DNA from: Sphingomonas sp.
GTDB lineage: Bacteria; Pseudomonadota; Alphaproteobacteria; Sphingomonadales; Sphingomonadaceae
Direction: 5' to 3'
Assembly: GCF_026460985.1 (NCBI RefSeq)
Contig: NZ_JAPKNM010000086.1
Span: 1 to 49,848, forward strand
Length of the DNA stretch: 49,848 nt
The first letter of the stretch is position 1; each line of letters opens with the position of its first letter. Both the position numbers and the translations under genes were made by a program. This document shows, piece by piece, positions 15,411 through 23,668 of this stretch. The notes beneath the pieces are model-generated. The model saw only the letters and a list, made by a program, of their open reading frames with translations. It ran no database searches and was not told where the DNA came from.

Positions 15411-16727
15411 ATGGCAAATTCAGTTAGTGCGCCCAAGCGCGCTCGTACAAAGCGCGCGGCAGGATTTGGTGCGCGTGATAAGATAGCTGAGCTATTTGCG
15501 CCCTTCCTATCGAGCAATGATGGCGCGCGTATTGCCGAGCTTACAAATGGAAAGGATGACCGCGCCGGCATCCTTGATCCGTGGCAGGACGCGTCCGTTG
15601 CACTGCTGATACCTGATGATCCCAGAAGTTTGGCGGCAATTCTAGCTGACGTGTACTTACCACCGAGATATTCTGCGATATACCATAAGCGGGATAAGAG
15701 ACTTGAAGTCATCTGGACCGCATACAAGCTGGATGAGGAGCAAGAGGAGGTAAAAACTCGGAAGTTCTCGTTGAGAGTCGCAGGTAAAACGCATAAATGC
15801 GAGTTCGGTCCTTCCAGCGATACGCTCTTGACCATCGCAAAGAGTTTCACGCCTCTTCAAATGGGTACTACCAATTTCAGAAACCTTAGATCATTTCGTG
15901 AGTACAGCGAATATTCTGAGGAGGTTCGTTCGCCAGCTTACGCGACGCCTGTTTCATTTTGGATAGATAATCTTACATGGGATAACGATTCCGTCATAAA
16001 GCTGATCAGGCACATTAATTTCTATCTAAAATATTATGATGCGGCGTCTCCGGTGATAGAAATATTTCCAGAACCTATGACTGAGAGTGTGAATCCCCGT
16101 AATAGATATATCGAAGGATCATTCCCTAATCGCATATCCAGCAAGGAGCTTGAGGCAGCACTGCTCATTTTTTATTCTGCCGCGTATGCGACAACCAATC
16201 CAGCATCTAATTTCTTGAACTTTTATCGTATTATCGAGTTTGTTTCATACGGGCATATGCACGGCGCGCTGCGAGGCGAAATTCGAAAGATCTTGAACCG
16301 GCCGTCTGCAGTCGATGACGTGGAGCGCTCCTCTACGGAGATCCTATTCCTTCTTCGAGAAGCGAAGCTGGAGCGAGAACAGGATACCATCGTCCGCCTT
16401 CTGCAGGACGTGATACCTGTCGAACGCCTGTGGAACGAGATTTCTCAGAACAAGGCGTTCTTCGCCAAAAATACCTGTTTCGAAGGCGATTTGGTGATTG
16501 ATGCGTTGGTAGCGGAGCGAACGGAGGTGGACACGTTCGCTCCGAAGGGGGTTGAGACATTCGCGCGGTCCATTACGCAGATTCGCAACGCCCTCGCTCA
16601 TGGCAAGGACTCGAAGTCGGCAAAGGCAATCTTGCCCACTTCACGGAATTTTGAACTTTTGCGGCCATGGGTGCATTTGATAGCAGTTGCCGCCGGAGAG
16701 GTTGTTTTATACGATGGCGGTCACTAG
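15411..16727 (+). CDS. Orphan protein with C-terminal HEPN-like (ApeA-type) domain
   Basis: A 438-residue protein with no family I can name for its first half. The ribosome site GGAGGGG precedes ATG. The C-terminal half is all helical and carries the HEPN RNase pattern R-N-x3-H as RNALAH (R392-H397). A preceding helix, NFLNFYRIIEFV, is of the kind found in ApeA-like HEPN domains. The N-terminal part is a mixed beta region (SLRVAGKTHKCEFG). Codon and base use are clearly AT-richer than the neighbours, and it sits alone between a terminator and an inverted repeat, so it was probably acquired. HEPN proteins with an intact R..H are often RNases in phage defence or toxins. That role is inference. 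Confidence 0.75.
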   Translation: MANSVSAPKRARTKRAAGFGARDKIAELFAPFLSSNDGARIAELTNGKDDRAGILDPWQDASVALLIPDDPRSLAAILADVYLPPRYSAIYHKRDKRLEVIWTAYKLDEEQEEVKTRKFSLRVAGKTHKCEFGPSSDTLLTIAKSFTPLQMGTTNFRNLRSFREYSEYSEEVRSPAYATPVSFWIDNLTWDNDSVIKLIRHINFYLKYYDAASPVIEIFPEPMTESVNPRNRYIEGSFPNRISSKELEAALLIFYSAAYATTNPASNFLNFYRIIEFVSYGHMHGALRGEIRKILNRPSAVDDVERSSTEILFLLREAKLEREQDTIVRLLQDVIPVERLWNEISQNKAFFAKNTCFEGDLVIDALVAERTEVDTFAPKGVETFARSITQIRNALAHGKDSKSAKAILPTSRNFELLRPWVHLIAVAAGEVVLYDGGH

Positions 16728-16812
16728 CTTGGTTGACAACCCGTCCCGCAATGGCTTTGGTGCCACCACGCTGGGGAGAGCCTTCATGAACACTGGCGGA
16801 TAATCGCTTAAG

Positions 16813-16992
16813 CTAGCCCCCGTCACCAGACGGGGGCTGCTTTCGCTTCAAACCGGCATTCGAGACAATCCTATCGACGCCGCGCCCGCTCTCGATAGGA
16901 TTTAGTTCGCCGGCGTCTATGAGCTCTCGAGCTTCCCGCCGAAAGCGTTCGCTCTGCTCCTTCGGCGACTCCTGGCTTTTCCGTTTCGGCAT
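16813..16992 (-). CDS. Small basic hypothetical protein (59 aa)
   Basis: Too short for a usual ORF cut-off. It reads MPKRKSQESPKEQSERFRRE and on to QPPSGDGG. The ribosome site GGAGGG lies 4 nt before ATG 16992. It is charged and helical in the first half, with RFRREARELIDAGELNPIES. Its last eight codons lie in the GC hairpin at 16815-16838. Similar small lysine/arginine-rich proteins of unknown role are common in sphingomonads, as far as I recall. It stands between the HEPN gene (convergent) and ygfZ. Confidence 0.6.
   Translation of the reverse strand: MPKRKSQESPKEQSERFRREARELIDAGELNPIESGRGVDRIVSNAGLKRKQPPSGDGG
16815..16838. terminator. Convergent hairpin between HEPN gene and 59-aa gene
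   Basis: A perfect 10-bp stem AGCCCCCGTC / GACGGGGGCT with loop ACCA. On the plus strand it is followed by GCTTTCGCTT, giving a weak U-tract. It lies 88 bp after the HEPN stop and covers the last codons of the opposite 59-aa gene, so it may serve the HEPN transcript. Confidence 0.6.
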
Positions 16993-17063
16993 CAGACCCT
17001 CCTACCAGGTTGGGCGTAGGTGAGACGCTTGCCGGAGCGGACCAGGCCCGCCTGCGCGAAGGA

Positions 17064-17804
17064 TCAGGCGGTCGGCGCGTCCTCAAGCGCCGTCGCCAAC
17101 CATAACGGGACGATCGCGTCCCCCAGCGCCTCCGTCCGCCGCAGCTCCACCATCAGCCCCAATTCCGGATAGGTCGCGCGCGTCCGGTCGCCGGGCTCGG
17201 CGAGCGGGGCGACGACGAGGCGGCGGTTGACCTTGGCGCGATAATGCATGCGCGCGGTATTCTCCTGGCCGACATAACAGCCCTTGGTGAAGCTGACGCC
17301 GTTCAGCTCGCCGGCGTTGCATTCGAGCCACAGCGTCTTGTCCTGGCCGAGCTCGGCCAGGCCTTCGGTCACGCCCAGGCGCAGGCGGTGCGCCGGCCAG
17401 CCGATCGCGGGCACGCCGCCGGCGGGGCCGAGCCAGCGGCGGCCGAGCGCGGCGAGGCGCGGATCGGGGACGCCCTCGGCGCCGTCGGGGGACCAGTGCA
17501 CGTCGCCCTCCACGGGCTCGATGCTGATCGCGCGGCGCAGGCGATAGAGGGTGAGGCGGCGGGCGAGCGCCTCGCGCCCGGCCGCCTCGCAATCGATCAG
17601 GATCGCGTCGCCGTCGTCCCAGAGGATGAAATCGAACAATGCCTTGCCCTGCGGGGTGAGCAGCCCCGCCCATTTCGGCGCGCCGGGGGCCATTTCCGCC
17701 ATGTCCTGCGTTACCAGCCCCTGGAGGAAGCCGCGCGCGTCTTCGCCCTGCACGCGCAGCAGCGCGCGATCGGGCAGCCATGTTCCGGGACTGGTCTCGC
17801 TCAT
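17064..17804 (-). CDS. ygfZ: Folate-binding tRNA-modifying protein YgfZ
   Basis: A 246-residue GcvT-fold protein that, with tetrahydrofolate, supports iron-sulfur cluster assembly or repair. The signature KGCYVGQE is present within SFTKGCYVGQENTARMHY, with its redox-active Cys, after LWLECNAGELNGV. The N-terminal LPDRALLRVQGEDARGFLQGLVTQDM is typical. ATG 17804 (MSETSPG) is preferred over the upstream GTG at 17828. It is divergent from the dihydroorotase gene with 47 bp between starts. Confidence 0.9.
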   Translation of the reverse strand: MSETSPGTWLPDRALLRVQGEDARGFLQGLVTQDMAEMAPGAPKWAGLLTPQGKALFDFILWDDGDAILIDCEAAGREALARRLTLYRLRRAISIEPVEGDVHWSPDGAEGVPDPRLAALGRRWLGPAGGVPAIGWPAHRLRLGVTEGLAELGQDKTLWLECNAGELNGVSFTKGCYVGQENTARMHYRAKVNRRLVVAPLAEPGDRTRATYPELGLMVELRRTEALGDAIVPLWLATALEDAPTA

Positions 17805-17851
17805 GGCGAACAGGTAGGAGCCGGGCACGCAGGACGGAAGAGGGCGATAGC

Positions 17852-19174
17852 ATGAACGTCGATCTCAGGCTCAAGGGCGGGCGGGTGCATCTGCCCGGCG
17901 GACCGGCCGAACTGGACGTGGGCGTCAGCGGCGGCCGCATCGTCGCGATCGGCCACGTCGGCGACGCGGGCGAGACGATCGACTGCACCGGGCTCGACGT
18001 GCTGCCCGGCGTGATCGACAGCCAGGTCCATTTCCGCGAGCCCGGGCTCGAGGCGAAGGAGGATCTCGAGAGCGGCAGCCGCGCGGCGGTGCTCGGCGGC
18101 GTCACCGCTGTGTTCGAGATGCCCAACACCAAGCCCAATACCGACAGCGCCGAGGCGGTGCACGACAAGCTCGCGCGCGCCAGGGACCGGATGTGGTGCG
18201 ATCATGCCTTCTATGTCGGCGCGACCGCGGCCAATGCTCCTGAGCTCAAGGAGCTCGAGCGGCTGCCCGGCACGGCGGGCGTCAAGATCTTCATGGGCGC
18301 GTCCACGGGCGACCTCCTCGTCGCCGAGGATTCGGAGCTGGCGCGCGTGCTCGCCTCGGGCAAGCGCCGCGTCGCGATCCATGCCGAGGACGAGGCGCGG
18401 ATGAATGCGCGGCTGGGCGAGCGCATCGCCGGCGATCCCGCCTCGCATCCGGTGTGGCGCGACGACGAGAGCGCGTTGCTCGCCACGCAGCGCATCCTGC
18501 GGCTGGCGCGCGAAGCCCGGCGGCGGATCCACGTGCTCCACGTCACCACGCCCGCCGAGCTGGAACTGCTGGGCAGGCACAAGGACATCGCGACCTGCGA
18601 AGTGACGCCGCAGCACCTGACGCTGGCGGGCGAGGACGCCTATCCGCGGCTCGGCACCTATGCGCAGATGAACCCGCCGATCCGATCGGGCGCGCATCGC
18701 GACGGGCTGTGGCGCTGGCTCAACCAGGGCGTTCCCGACGTGATCGGATCGGACCACGCGCCGCACACGCGCGAGGAGAAGGCGAAGGAATATCCGGCGA
18801 GCCCGAGCGGCATGCCGGGCGTGCAGACCCTGCTGCCGCTGATGCTCAACCATGTCGCCGAGGGGCGGCTGACGCTCCAGCGGCTGATCGACATGACCAG
18901 CGCCGGGCCGCAGCGCGTGTTCGGCATCGCCGGCAAGGGGCGCATCGCGGTGGGCTATGACGCCGACTTCACGATCGTCGACCTCAAGGCGCGCTGGACG
19001 GTGGAGGAGAGCTGGCTCGCGTCGCGGTGCGGCTGGTCGCCCTTCACCGGCATGGCGCTCACCGGCAAGCCGCTGGGCACCATCGTCCGCGGCAACCGCG
19101 TGATGTGGGAGGGCCAGCTAGCCAATGCGGCGATCGGCGCGCCGGTGCGGTTCGAAGCGGTGGAGTTCGGCTGA
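17852..19174 (+). CDS. pyrC: Dihydroorotase
   Basis: A 440-residue amidohydrolase of pyrimidine synthesis that closes carbamoyl-aspartate to dihydroorotate. Zinc-site motifs are visible: VIDSQVHFREPGLEAKED (H-x-R), KIFMG (the lysine that is carboxylated in related enzymes is not certain here), VAIHAED, VLHVTTP and VIGSDHAPHT. Together they indicate a PyrC/AllB-type class I enzyme; allantoinase is the alternative but no purine genes are nearby. It starts MNVDLRLKGG after AGAGGG. It is divergent from ygfZ. Confidence 0.88.
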   Translation: MNVDLRLKGGRVHLPGGPAELDVGVSGGRIVAIGHVGDAGETIDCTGLDVLPGVIDSQVHFREPGLEAKEDLESGSRAAVLGGVTAVFEMPNTKPNTDSAEAVHDKLARARDRMWCDHAFYVGATAANAPELKELERLPGTAGVKIFMGASTGDLLVAEDSELARVLASGKRRVAIHAEDEARMNARLGERIAGDPASHPVWRDDESALLATQRILRLAREARRRIHVLHVTTPAELELLGRHKDIATCEVTPQHLTLAGEDAYPRLGTYAQMNPPIRSGAHRDGLWRWLNQGVPDVIGSDHAPHTREEKAKEYPASPSGMPGVQTLLPLMLNHVAEGRLTLQRLIDMTSAGPQRVFGIAGKGRIAVGYDADFTIVDLKARWTVEESWLASRCGWSPFTGMALTGKPLGTIVRGNRVMWEGQLANAAIGAPVRFEAVEFG

Positions 19175-19269
19175 GCCGATCGCGGCGCCGGTGCATCCTT
19201 TGACGGCCAGCGCACGTTCATTCGGCCTGTGCTTTCGGGAATCTCCCGACGAGGCCGGCGGCTGCGAGC

Positions 19270-20049
19270 ATGACCTTTGTGCGATCGACGCGAATGGAGC
19301 GGGCCCGCGCCGCATTGGGCGCGGCGGCGCTGACCGCGGCGCTCGGCTATGCGCTGGTCGCGGGGCTGGCGCTGGGTAGCGGGGCATCGCCCGGGGAAGC
19401 GCTTACTTTGTTCGAAGTCGGGCCCGAGCCACCCCCGCCGCCGCCCGAGAAATTGGTGCCGCACCGCACCAGCAGCCGGCGCGAAGGCGCGGCGTCCCCG
19501 CCCAATCTGCGATCCGAGCCGACCGAGATCGTCGCGCCCGAGCCGGTGGTGCCGCTCGCGGTCCCGCCGCCGGTGGTCGCGGCGCCGATCGCCGGGGTGG
19601 GGAGCGCGCCGACGGCGGGCAATGCCGATGTGGTGGGCCCCGGAACCGGCGCCGGGGGCGAAGGCGATGGCCGCGGGAGCGGCGGCGAGGGCGACGGCAG
19701 CGGCGCCGGCGGGGAGGAGATCCCGCCGCGCTGGGTCCGTGGGCAATTGCGCGATTCGGACTATCCCGACGGCGCCGCCGAAGCGGGGATCGGCGGCACG
19801 GTGGGGGTGCGCTACCTCGTCTGGACCGACGGGCGGGTGCGCGAATGCGAGGTCACCCGATCGAGCGGCAGCCGCGAGCTCGACGCGACGACATGCCGCC
19901 TGATCGAGGAACGCTTCCGCTTTCGCCCCTCGCGCGACGCGCGCGGGCGGCCGGTGCCGGCGGTGATCGTCGAGAACCATAGTTGGGAGATCCACCGCGA
20001 GCCCGCCGAGGCGCCGCCGCCGCGGCCGAGGCGGAGATTTGGGTGGTAG
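19270..20049 (+). CDS. TonB-family energy transducer
   Basis: A 259-residue protein. A short cytoplasmic head (MTFVRSTRMERARAA) precedes one membrane helix at about residues 13-37 (ALTAALGYALVAGLAL). A long periplasmic proline- and glycine-rich spacer follows (EPPPPPPEK, then GGEGDGRGSGGEGDGSG). The C-terminal TonB domain covers about 160-245 (GGTVGVRYLVWTDGRVRECEV and LDATTCRLIEERFRFRPSRD). It should pass proton-motive force to outer-membrane receptors. No exbB/exbD gene is adjacent. Confidence 0.87.
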   Translation: MTFVRSTRMERARAALGAAALTAALGYALVAGLALGSGASPGEALTLFEVGPEPPPPPPEKLVPHRTSSRREGAASPPNLRSEPTEIVAPEPVVPLAVPPPVVAAPIAGVGSAPTAGNADVVGPGTGAGGEGDGRGSGGEGDGSGAGGEEIPPRWVRGQLRDSDYPDGAAEAGIGGTVGVRYLVWTDGRVRECEVTRSSGSRELDATTCRLIEERFRFRPSRDARGRPVPAVIVENHSWEIHREPAEAPPPRPRRRFGW

Positions 20050-20094
20050 GGGTCGGTCCAAGTTTGCCCAGGGTCCGGATTCAATAAGCCAAAC

Positions 20095-20264
20095 CCGTCA
20101 TCCCGGAAGTTAGGCTTTCCCGGAAAACCGCCAGGTTTTTCGTCGGAAAGCCTTACTGTCCGGGATCCACCTCTCCACCAGCATCTGCCTCTCGGTGGAT
20201 CCCGGACAGCTCAATTTTCTTCCCAAATCACAGATTTGGAGAAAATTGGCTTCCGGGATGACGG
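20095..20264. repeat. Three-hairpin palindromic element (MITE-like)
   Basis: A 170-bp element with 15-bp perfect terminal inverted repeats CCGTCATCCCGGAAG / CTTCCGGGATGACGG. Inside are three further inverted pairs: AGGCTTTCC / GGAAAGCCT, CTGTCCGGGATCCACC / GGTGGATCCCGGACAG (20156-20171 and 20194-20209) and AATTTTCT / AGAAAATT. It can fold into a cloverleaf. It lies between the tonB-like and DUF1294 genes and has no coding frame. Confidence 0.85.
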
Positions 20265-20280
20265 TAACTGCGGGCGGACC

Positions 20281-20544
20281 CTAGATCGCGAAGCCGATTG
20301 CGGCGCCGATCTGCACCACTGCGATCAGCATCAGCCAAGTCGAGAAGGGTTGCTTGCGCGTCTTGTGGCGGAAGAGATGGCGGGCGGCGAAAGCGCCCGG
20401 GCTCCCGCCGATGAGCGCCAGCGCGAGCAGGTCCGCCTCCGGGATCCTGCGCTTTCCCAGCCGCGCGCGTTGCTTGTCGTCATAGAAGCGCAGCATCGTC
20501 CAGAGATTGACGATCAGCAGCGCGGGGATCGCATAGACGAGCAT
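20281..20544 (-). CDS. DUF1294 membrane protein
   Basis: An 87-residue protein with two or three membrane helices: MLVYAIPALLIVNLWTMLRF at the start and LMLIAVVQIGAAIGFAI at the end. Between them lies the DUF1294 block DKQRARLGKRRIPEADLLAL, GGSPGAFAARHLFRHKTRK. This is a common alphaproteobacterial membrane protein of unknown function. It ends 17 bp from the MITE-like element and starts just after the hybrid kinase gene on the same strand. Confidence 0.88.
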   Translation of the reverse strand: MLVYAIPALLIVNLWTMLRFYDDKQRARLGKRRIPEADLLALALIGGSPGAFAARHLFRHKTRKQPFSTWLMLIAVVQIGAAIGFAI

Positions 20545-20578
20545 TCCCGCAGCGTAGCAGCTACAGCTGAGCGAAACC

Positions 20579-22558
20579 TTAGCGCCGCTTGCGCTCCGGA
20601 AACCGGACCACCTTGCCGCCCGGGCGATGCGCGGCGACGGCCTGGGCGAGGCCGCGCAGGAGCTGGTCCTGGCGGAACGGCTTGGCGAGCCGGGGCAGGT
20701 CCGGAGCGGTGTCGGCGGGAAGCTCGGCATAGCCCGAGACGAGCAGCACCGGCAGCCCCGGCCAGCCCGCCTGCGCGGCCTCGGCGAGCTGCGCGCCGTT
20801 CATCTCGGGCATCGCGAAATCGGTGACGACCGCGTCGACGCGGCTCTCGCTCAGCAACTGGAGCGCCATCCTGCCCGAGGTCGCCTGGAGCACGCGATGC
20901 CCGCCATCCTCGAGCATCGCCGCGGTGTTGGTGAGGACCAGCGCGTCGTCGTCGACCGCGAGCACCACCAGCTGATCGGCCGGCACGACGCGCGTCTCGG
21001 CGGTATCGTCCTCGGGCCGTAGCGGCACCGTTCCGTCGGCGACCGGGAGCCAGATGTCGGCGGTGGTGCCCTCGCCCGGGCGGCTGTCGAGCAAGAGCCT
21101 GCCGCCGCATTGCTCGGCGAAGCCATGGACCATCGACAGGCCCAGCCCGGTGCCCTTGCCCACGCCCTTGGTGGTGTAGAAGGGCTCGGTGGCGCGCGCG
21201 AGCGTCTCGGGGTCCATACCCTGGCCGGTATCCGACAGCGACAGGCAGACATAGGCGCCGGGCTTGAGGCCCTCGCCCGGCCCGACCTGCTCCTCGCGCG
21301 CGGCGATGACGATGCGCCCGCCCTCGGGCATCGCGTCGCGGGCATTGACCGCGAGATTGAGCAAGGCGAGCTCGAGCTGGGCGGGATCGGCGTGCACGCG
21401 CTGCACGACCAGGGGGAATTGCGTGTCGATCCGCACCCCGCCACCGATCGTCCGCTGGAGGAGATCGGCCATGCCGCGTACCAGGGCGGCGGGATCGACG
21501 GTCTCGAGCCTGAGCTCCTGCTTGCGCGCGAAGGCGAGCATGCGCTGGGTCAGCGTCGCGCCGCGCTCGGCCGCCTTCATCGCATTGTCGATGAAGCGGG
21601 TGATGTCGCCGCCATCGGCCGCCCGGCGGCGCGCGAGATCCAGGCTCCCGACGATCGCGGCGAGCAGATTGTTGAAATCATGCGCGACGCCGCCGGTCAG
21701 CTTGCCGATCGCCTCCATCTTCTGCGCCTGGTAAAAGGCCTCCTGGGCCTGCTCGAGCGCCTGCTGCGACTGGCGCCGCTCGGTCAGGTCGCGCGTGACC
21801 TTGGCGAAGCCGATCAGCGCGCCGCTGGCGTCGCGAACCGGATCCACGACCACGCTCGCCCAGAAATGCGTGCCGTCCTTGCGCACGCGCCAGCCCTCGG
21901 CCTCGAGCCGGCCCTTGGTGCGCGCATGCTCGAGGGCCGCCTGCGGGATCCCTGCCGCGCGATCCTCGTCGGTATAGAAGCGTGAGAAATGCTGGCCGAT
22001 GATCTCCTCGGCCGCATAGCCCTTGAACCGCTCGGCGCCGGCGTTCCAGCTCACCACATGGCCGTCCGGGTCGAGCATGTAGATGGCATAGTCGGTCACG
22101 CTCTGGACGAGCAGGCGGAAGCGCTCCTCGCTCCGCCGCAGCGCCTCGGCGGCGATGCGGCGTTCGGTGAGGTCGCGCGTGATCTTGGCGAAGCCGAGCA
22201 GGACGCCGTCGGGCCGGCGGATCGGATCGATGACTACGCTGGCCCAGAAATGCGTGCCGTCCTTGCGCACGCGCCAGCCCTCGGCCTCGAACCGGCCTTC
22301 CTGCTCGGCGGTGCGGAGCGCGTGCGCGGGGATTCCCGCGGCGCGGTCCTCGTCGGTGTAGAAGCGCGAGAAATGCTGGCCGATGATCTCCTCGGCCGCA
22401 TAGCCCTTGAACCGCTCGGCGCCGGCGTTCCAGCTCGCCACCACGCCCGTGGGATCGAGCATGTAGATCGCATAATCGGTGACGCTCTGGACGAGCAGCT
22501 CGAAACGGTTGGTGCCCGGTTCGGCGGAAGCGGCATCGGTCGTGACTGGGGTCGTCAT
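20579..22558 (-). CDS. Hybrid histidine kinase with duplicated PAS domains and receiver
   Basis: A 659-residue cytoplasmic kinase without membrane helices. Two PAS-PAC units (about 18-140 and 146-268) are nearly identical copies 128 residues apart, each with FELLVQSVTDYAIYML or FRLLVQSVTDYAIYML, SWNAGAERFKGY and GWRVRKDGTHFWASVV. The phosphoacceptor His is H293 in GGVAHDFNNLL. ATP-site motifs follow (LLNLAVNARDAM, DTGQGMD, GTGLGLSMVHGF). The C-terminal receiver carries D580 (VTDFAMPEMNG) and a Lys in LAKPF. Nothing adjacent identifies its output partner, and a receiver-only end suggests phosphorelay or self-control. Confidence 0.93.
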   Translation of the reverse strand: MTTPVTTDAASAEPGTNRFELLVQSVTDYAIYMLDPTGVVASWNAGAERFKGYAAEEIIGQHFSRFYTDEDRAAGIPAHALRTAEQEGRFEAEGWRVRKDGTHFWASVVIDPIRRPDGVLLGFAKITRDLTERRIAAEALRRSEERFRLLVQSVTDYAIYMLDPDGHVVSWNAGAERFKGYAAEEIIGQHFSRFYTDEDRAAGIPQAALEHARTKGRLEAEGWRVRKDGTHFWASVVVDPVRDASGALIGFAKVTRDLTERRQSQQALEQAQEAFYQAQKMEAIGKLTGGVAHDFNNLLAAIVGSLDLARRRAADGGDITRFIDNAMKAAERGATLTQRMLAFARKQELRLETVDPAALVRGMADLLQRTIGGGVRIDTQFPLVVQRVHADPAQLELALLNLAVNARDAMPEGGRIVIAAREEQVGPGEGLKPGAYVCLSLSDTGQGMDPETLARATEPFYTTKGVGKGTGLGLSMVHGFAEQCGGRLLLDSRPGEGTTADIWLPVADGTVPLRPEDDTAETRVVPADQLVVLAVDDDALVLTNTAAMLEDGGHRVLQATSGRMALQLLSESRVDAVVTDFAMPEMNGAQLAEAAQAGWPGLPVLLVSGYAELPADTAPDLPRLAKPFRQDQLLRGLAQAVAAHRPGGKVVRFPERKRR

Positions 22559-22659
22559 GGGGCTCCCTCGCGGGACCCCATGTGGCCCGACTTGGCGGGC
22601 ACAACGCGGCTGGCCGGGCCTTTGTTCCTAAGGCGTGGAAAGCGGGGGGATTTTCCGGA

Positions 22660-23415
22660 TCAGAAGGGCAGCCAGCGCTGCTTCTCGCTGAACTTCATAT
22701 AGCCGGCATTGACCCCCAGCCGCCAGCCGACGCCGAGCCGCACCGGGATCAGCACCACGTCGCCGCGGCGCATATAGCTCGCCGAGAAGCCGCCGACGAA
22801 ATAGACGCGCCCCTCGCCGGCGGGGAAGCGCTTGTAGAGGTCCTGGCTGTCGTAGAGATTGTAGACGAGCACGAAGACCTTGTTGGCGTCGCCGCCGATG
22901 TCGAAGCCGATCGACGGGCCGGTCCAATAGACCTTCCGCTGCCCCTCGACCTTGTGGAACATCTCGCCCGAGCCGTAGCGCAGGCCGACGCCGATCGCGC
23001 CGCCCGCCTCGCGCCCGGCGATATAGGCATTGGGCTGGCCCTGGTCCTTGAGGATGTCCTCGATGATCCCGGCCAGGCCCGAGGCGCCCTTGCCGAACAC
23101 GCCCTCGGCCGCGCCGATCAGATCGTCGCGCTGATAGGTGTTGGTGGCCTGGCTGCGCGCATTGGTGCCCGCGTCGACGGGGGCCACGGGCGCCAAAGCG
23201 GGCTGCTGCCCGGCCTGCTGCTCGGCGGGCGGGGCCTCCTGGTACGCGCCCTGGTCCGCGGGCGGCGGCGTTTCCTGCGCCTGCGGCGGCGGCGTCTGCA
23301 GGTCCGAATCGATCGCGGTGTTGGGATCGATGGTGGTGATCTGCGCGGAGACGGGGGCCGCCGCGAGCCCGAGCGCGGCCGTCGCCGCCCACAGCATCAA
23401 GGTTCGCACGCGCAT
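22660..23415 (-). CDS. eipA: EipA/DUF1134 cell-envelope integrity protein
   Basis: A 251-residue periplasmic protein. The signal peptide is MRVRTLMLWAATAALGLAAAPVSA. A Gln/Pro-rich low-complexity stretch (QTPPPQAQETPPPADQ) is followed by the conserved C-terminal DUF1134 domain: GREAGGAIGVGLRYGSGEM, VYWTGPSIGFDIGGDANKVF, and the closing RLGVGWRLGVNAGYMKFS. The Brucella homologue EipA is needed for envelope integrity. ATG 23415 is preferred because it starts the signal peptide. It lies 101 bp before the hybrid kinase on the same strand. Confidence 0.9.
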   Translation of the reverse strand: MRVRTLMLWAATAALGLAAAPVSAQITTIDPNTAIDSDLQTPPPQAQETPPPADQGAYQEAPPAEQQAGQQPALAPVAPVDAGTNARSQATNTYQRDDLIGAAEGVFGKGASGLAGIIEDILKDQGQPNAYIAGREAGGAIGVGLRYGSGEMFHKVEGQRKVYWTGPSIGFDIGGDANKVFVLVYNLYDSQDLYKRFPAGEGRVYFVGGFSASYMRRGDVVLIPVRLGVGWRLGVNAGYMKFSEKQRWLPF

Positions 23416-23575
23416 TCGATCTCCACCCCCGAGGAACTTCCAGCCTCGCACGCTACTTGCCGGCGCCTGACGCTGCAATGAACGGACGACGACGGGAGTC
23501 GATTTTGCGTCGAGGCGGTTCTGCCGTTGATCGCTCCAAAGTCCGTCGCTATAGGGCCGGCTTCGAGCCTCTTCC

Positions 23576-23668
23576 GGAGACGTGGGTGAGTGGCTGAAAC
23601 CAGCGGTTTGCTAAACCGCCGTACGGGGATTACTCGTACCGAGGGTTCGAATCCCTCCGTCTCCGCCA
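23576..23668 (+). tRNA. tRNA-Ser (anticodon GCU)
   Basis: Acceptor arms GGAGACG / CGTCTCC, discriminator G and encoded CCA. There is an anticodon arm GCGGTTTGCTAAACCGC with GCT, a long variable arm (GTACGGGGATTACTCGTAC) and a TPsiC arm GAGGGTTCGAATCCCTC. At 93 bases with a long variable arm it is a class II tRNA, so serine is sure. Confidence 0.97.
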
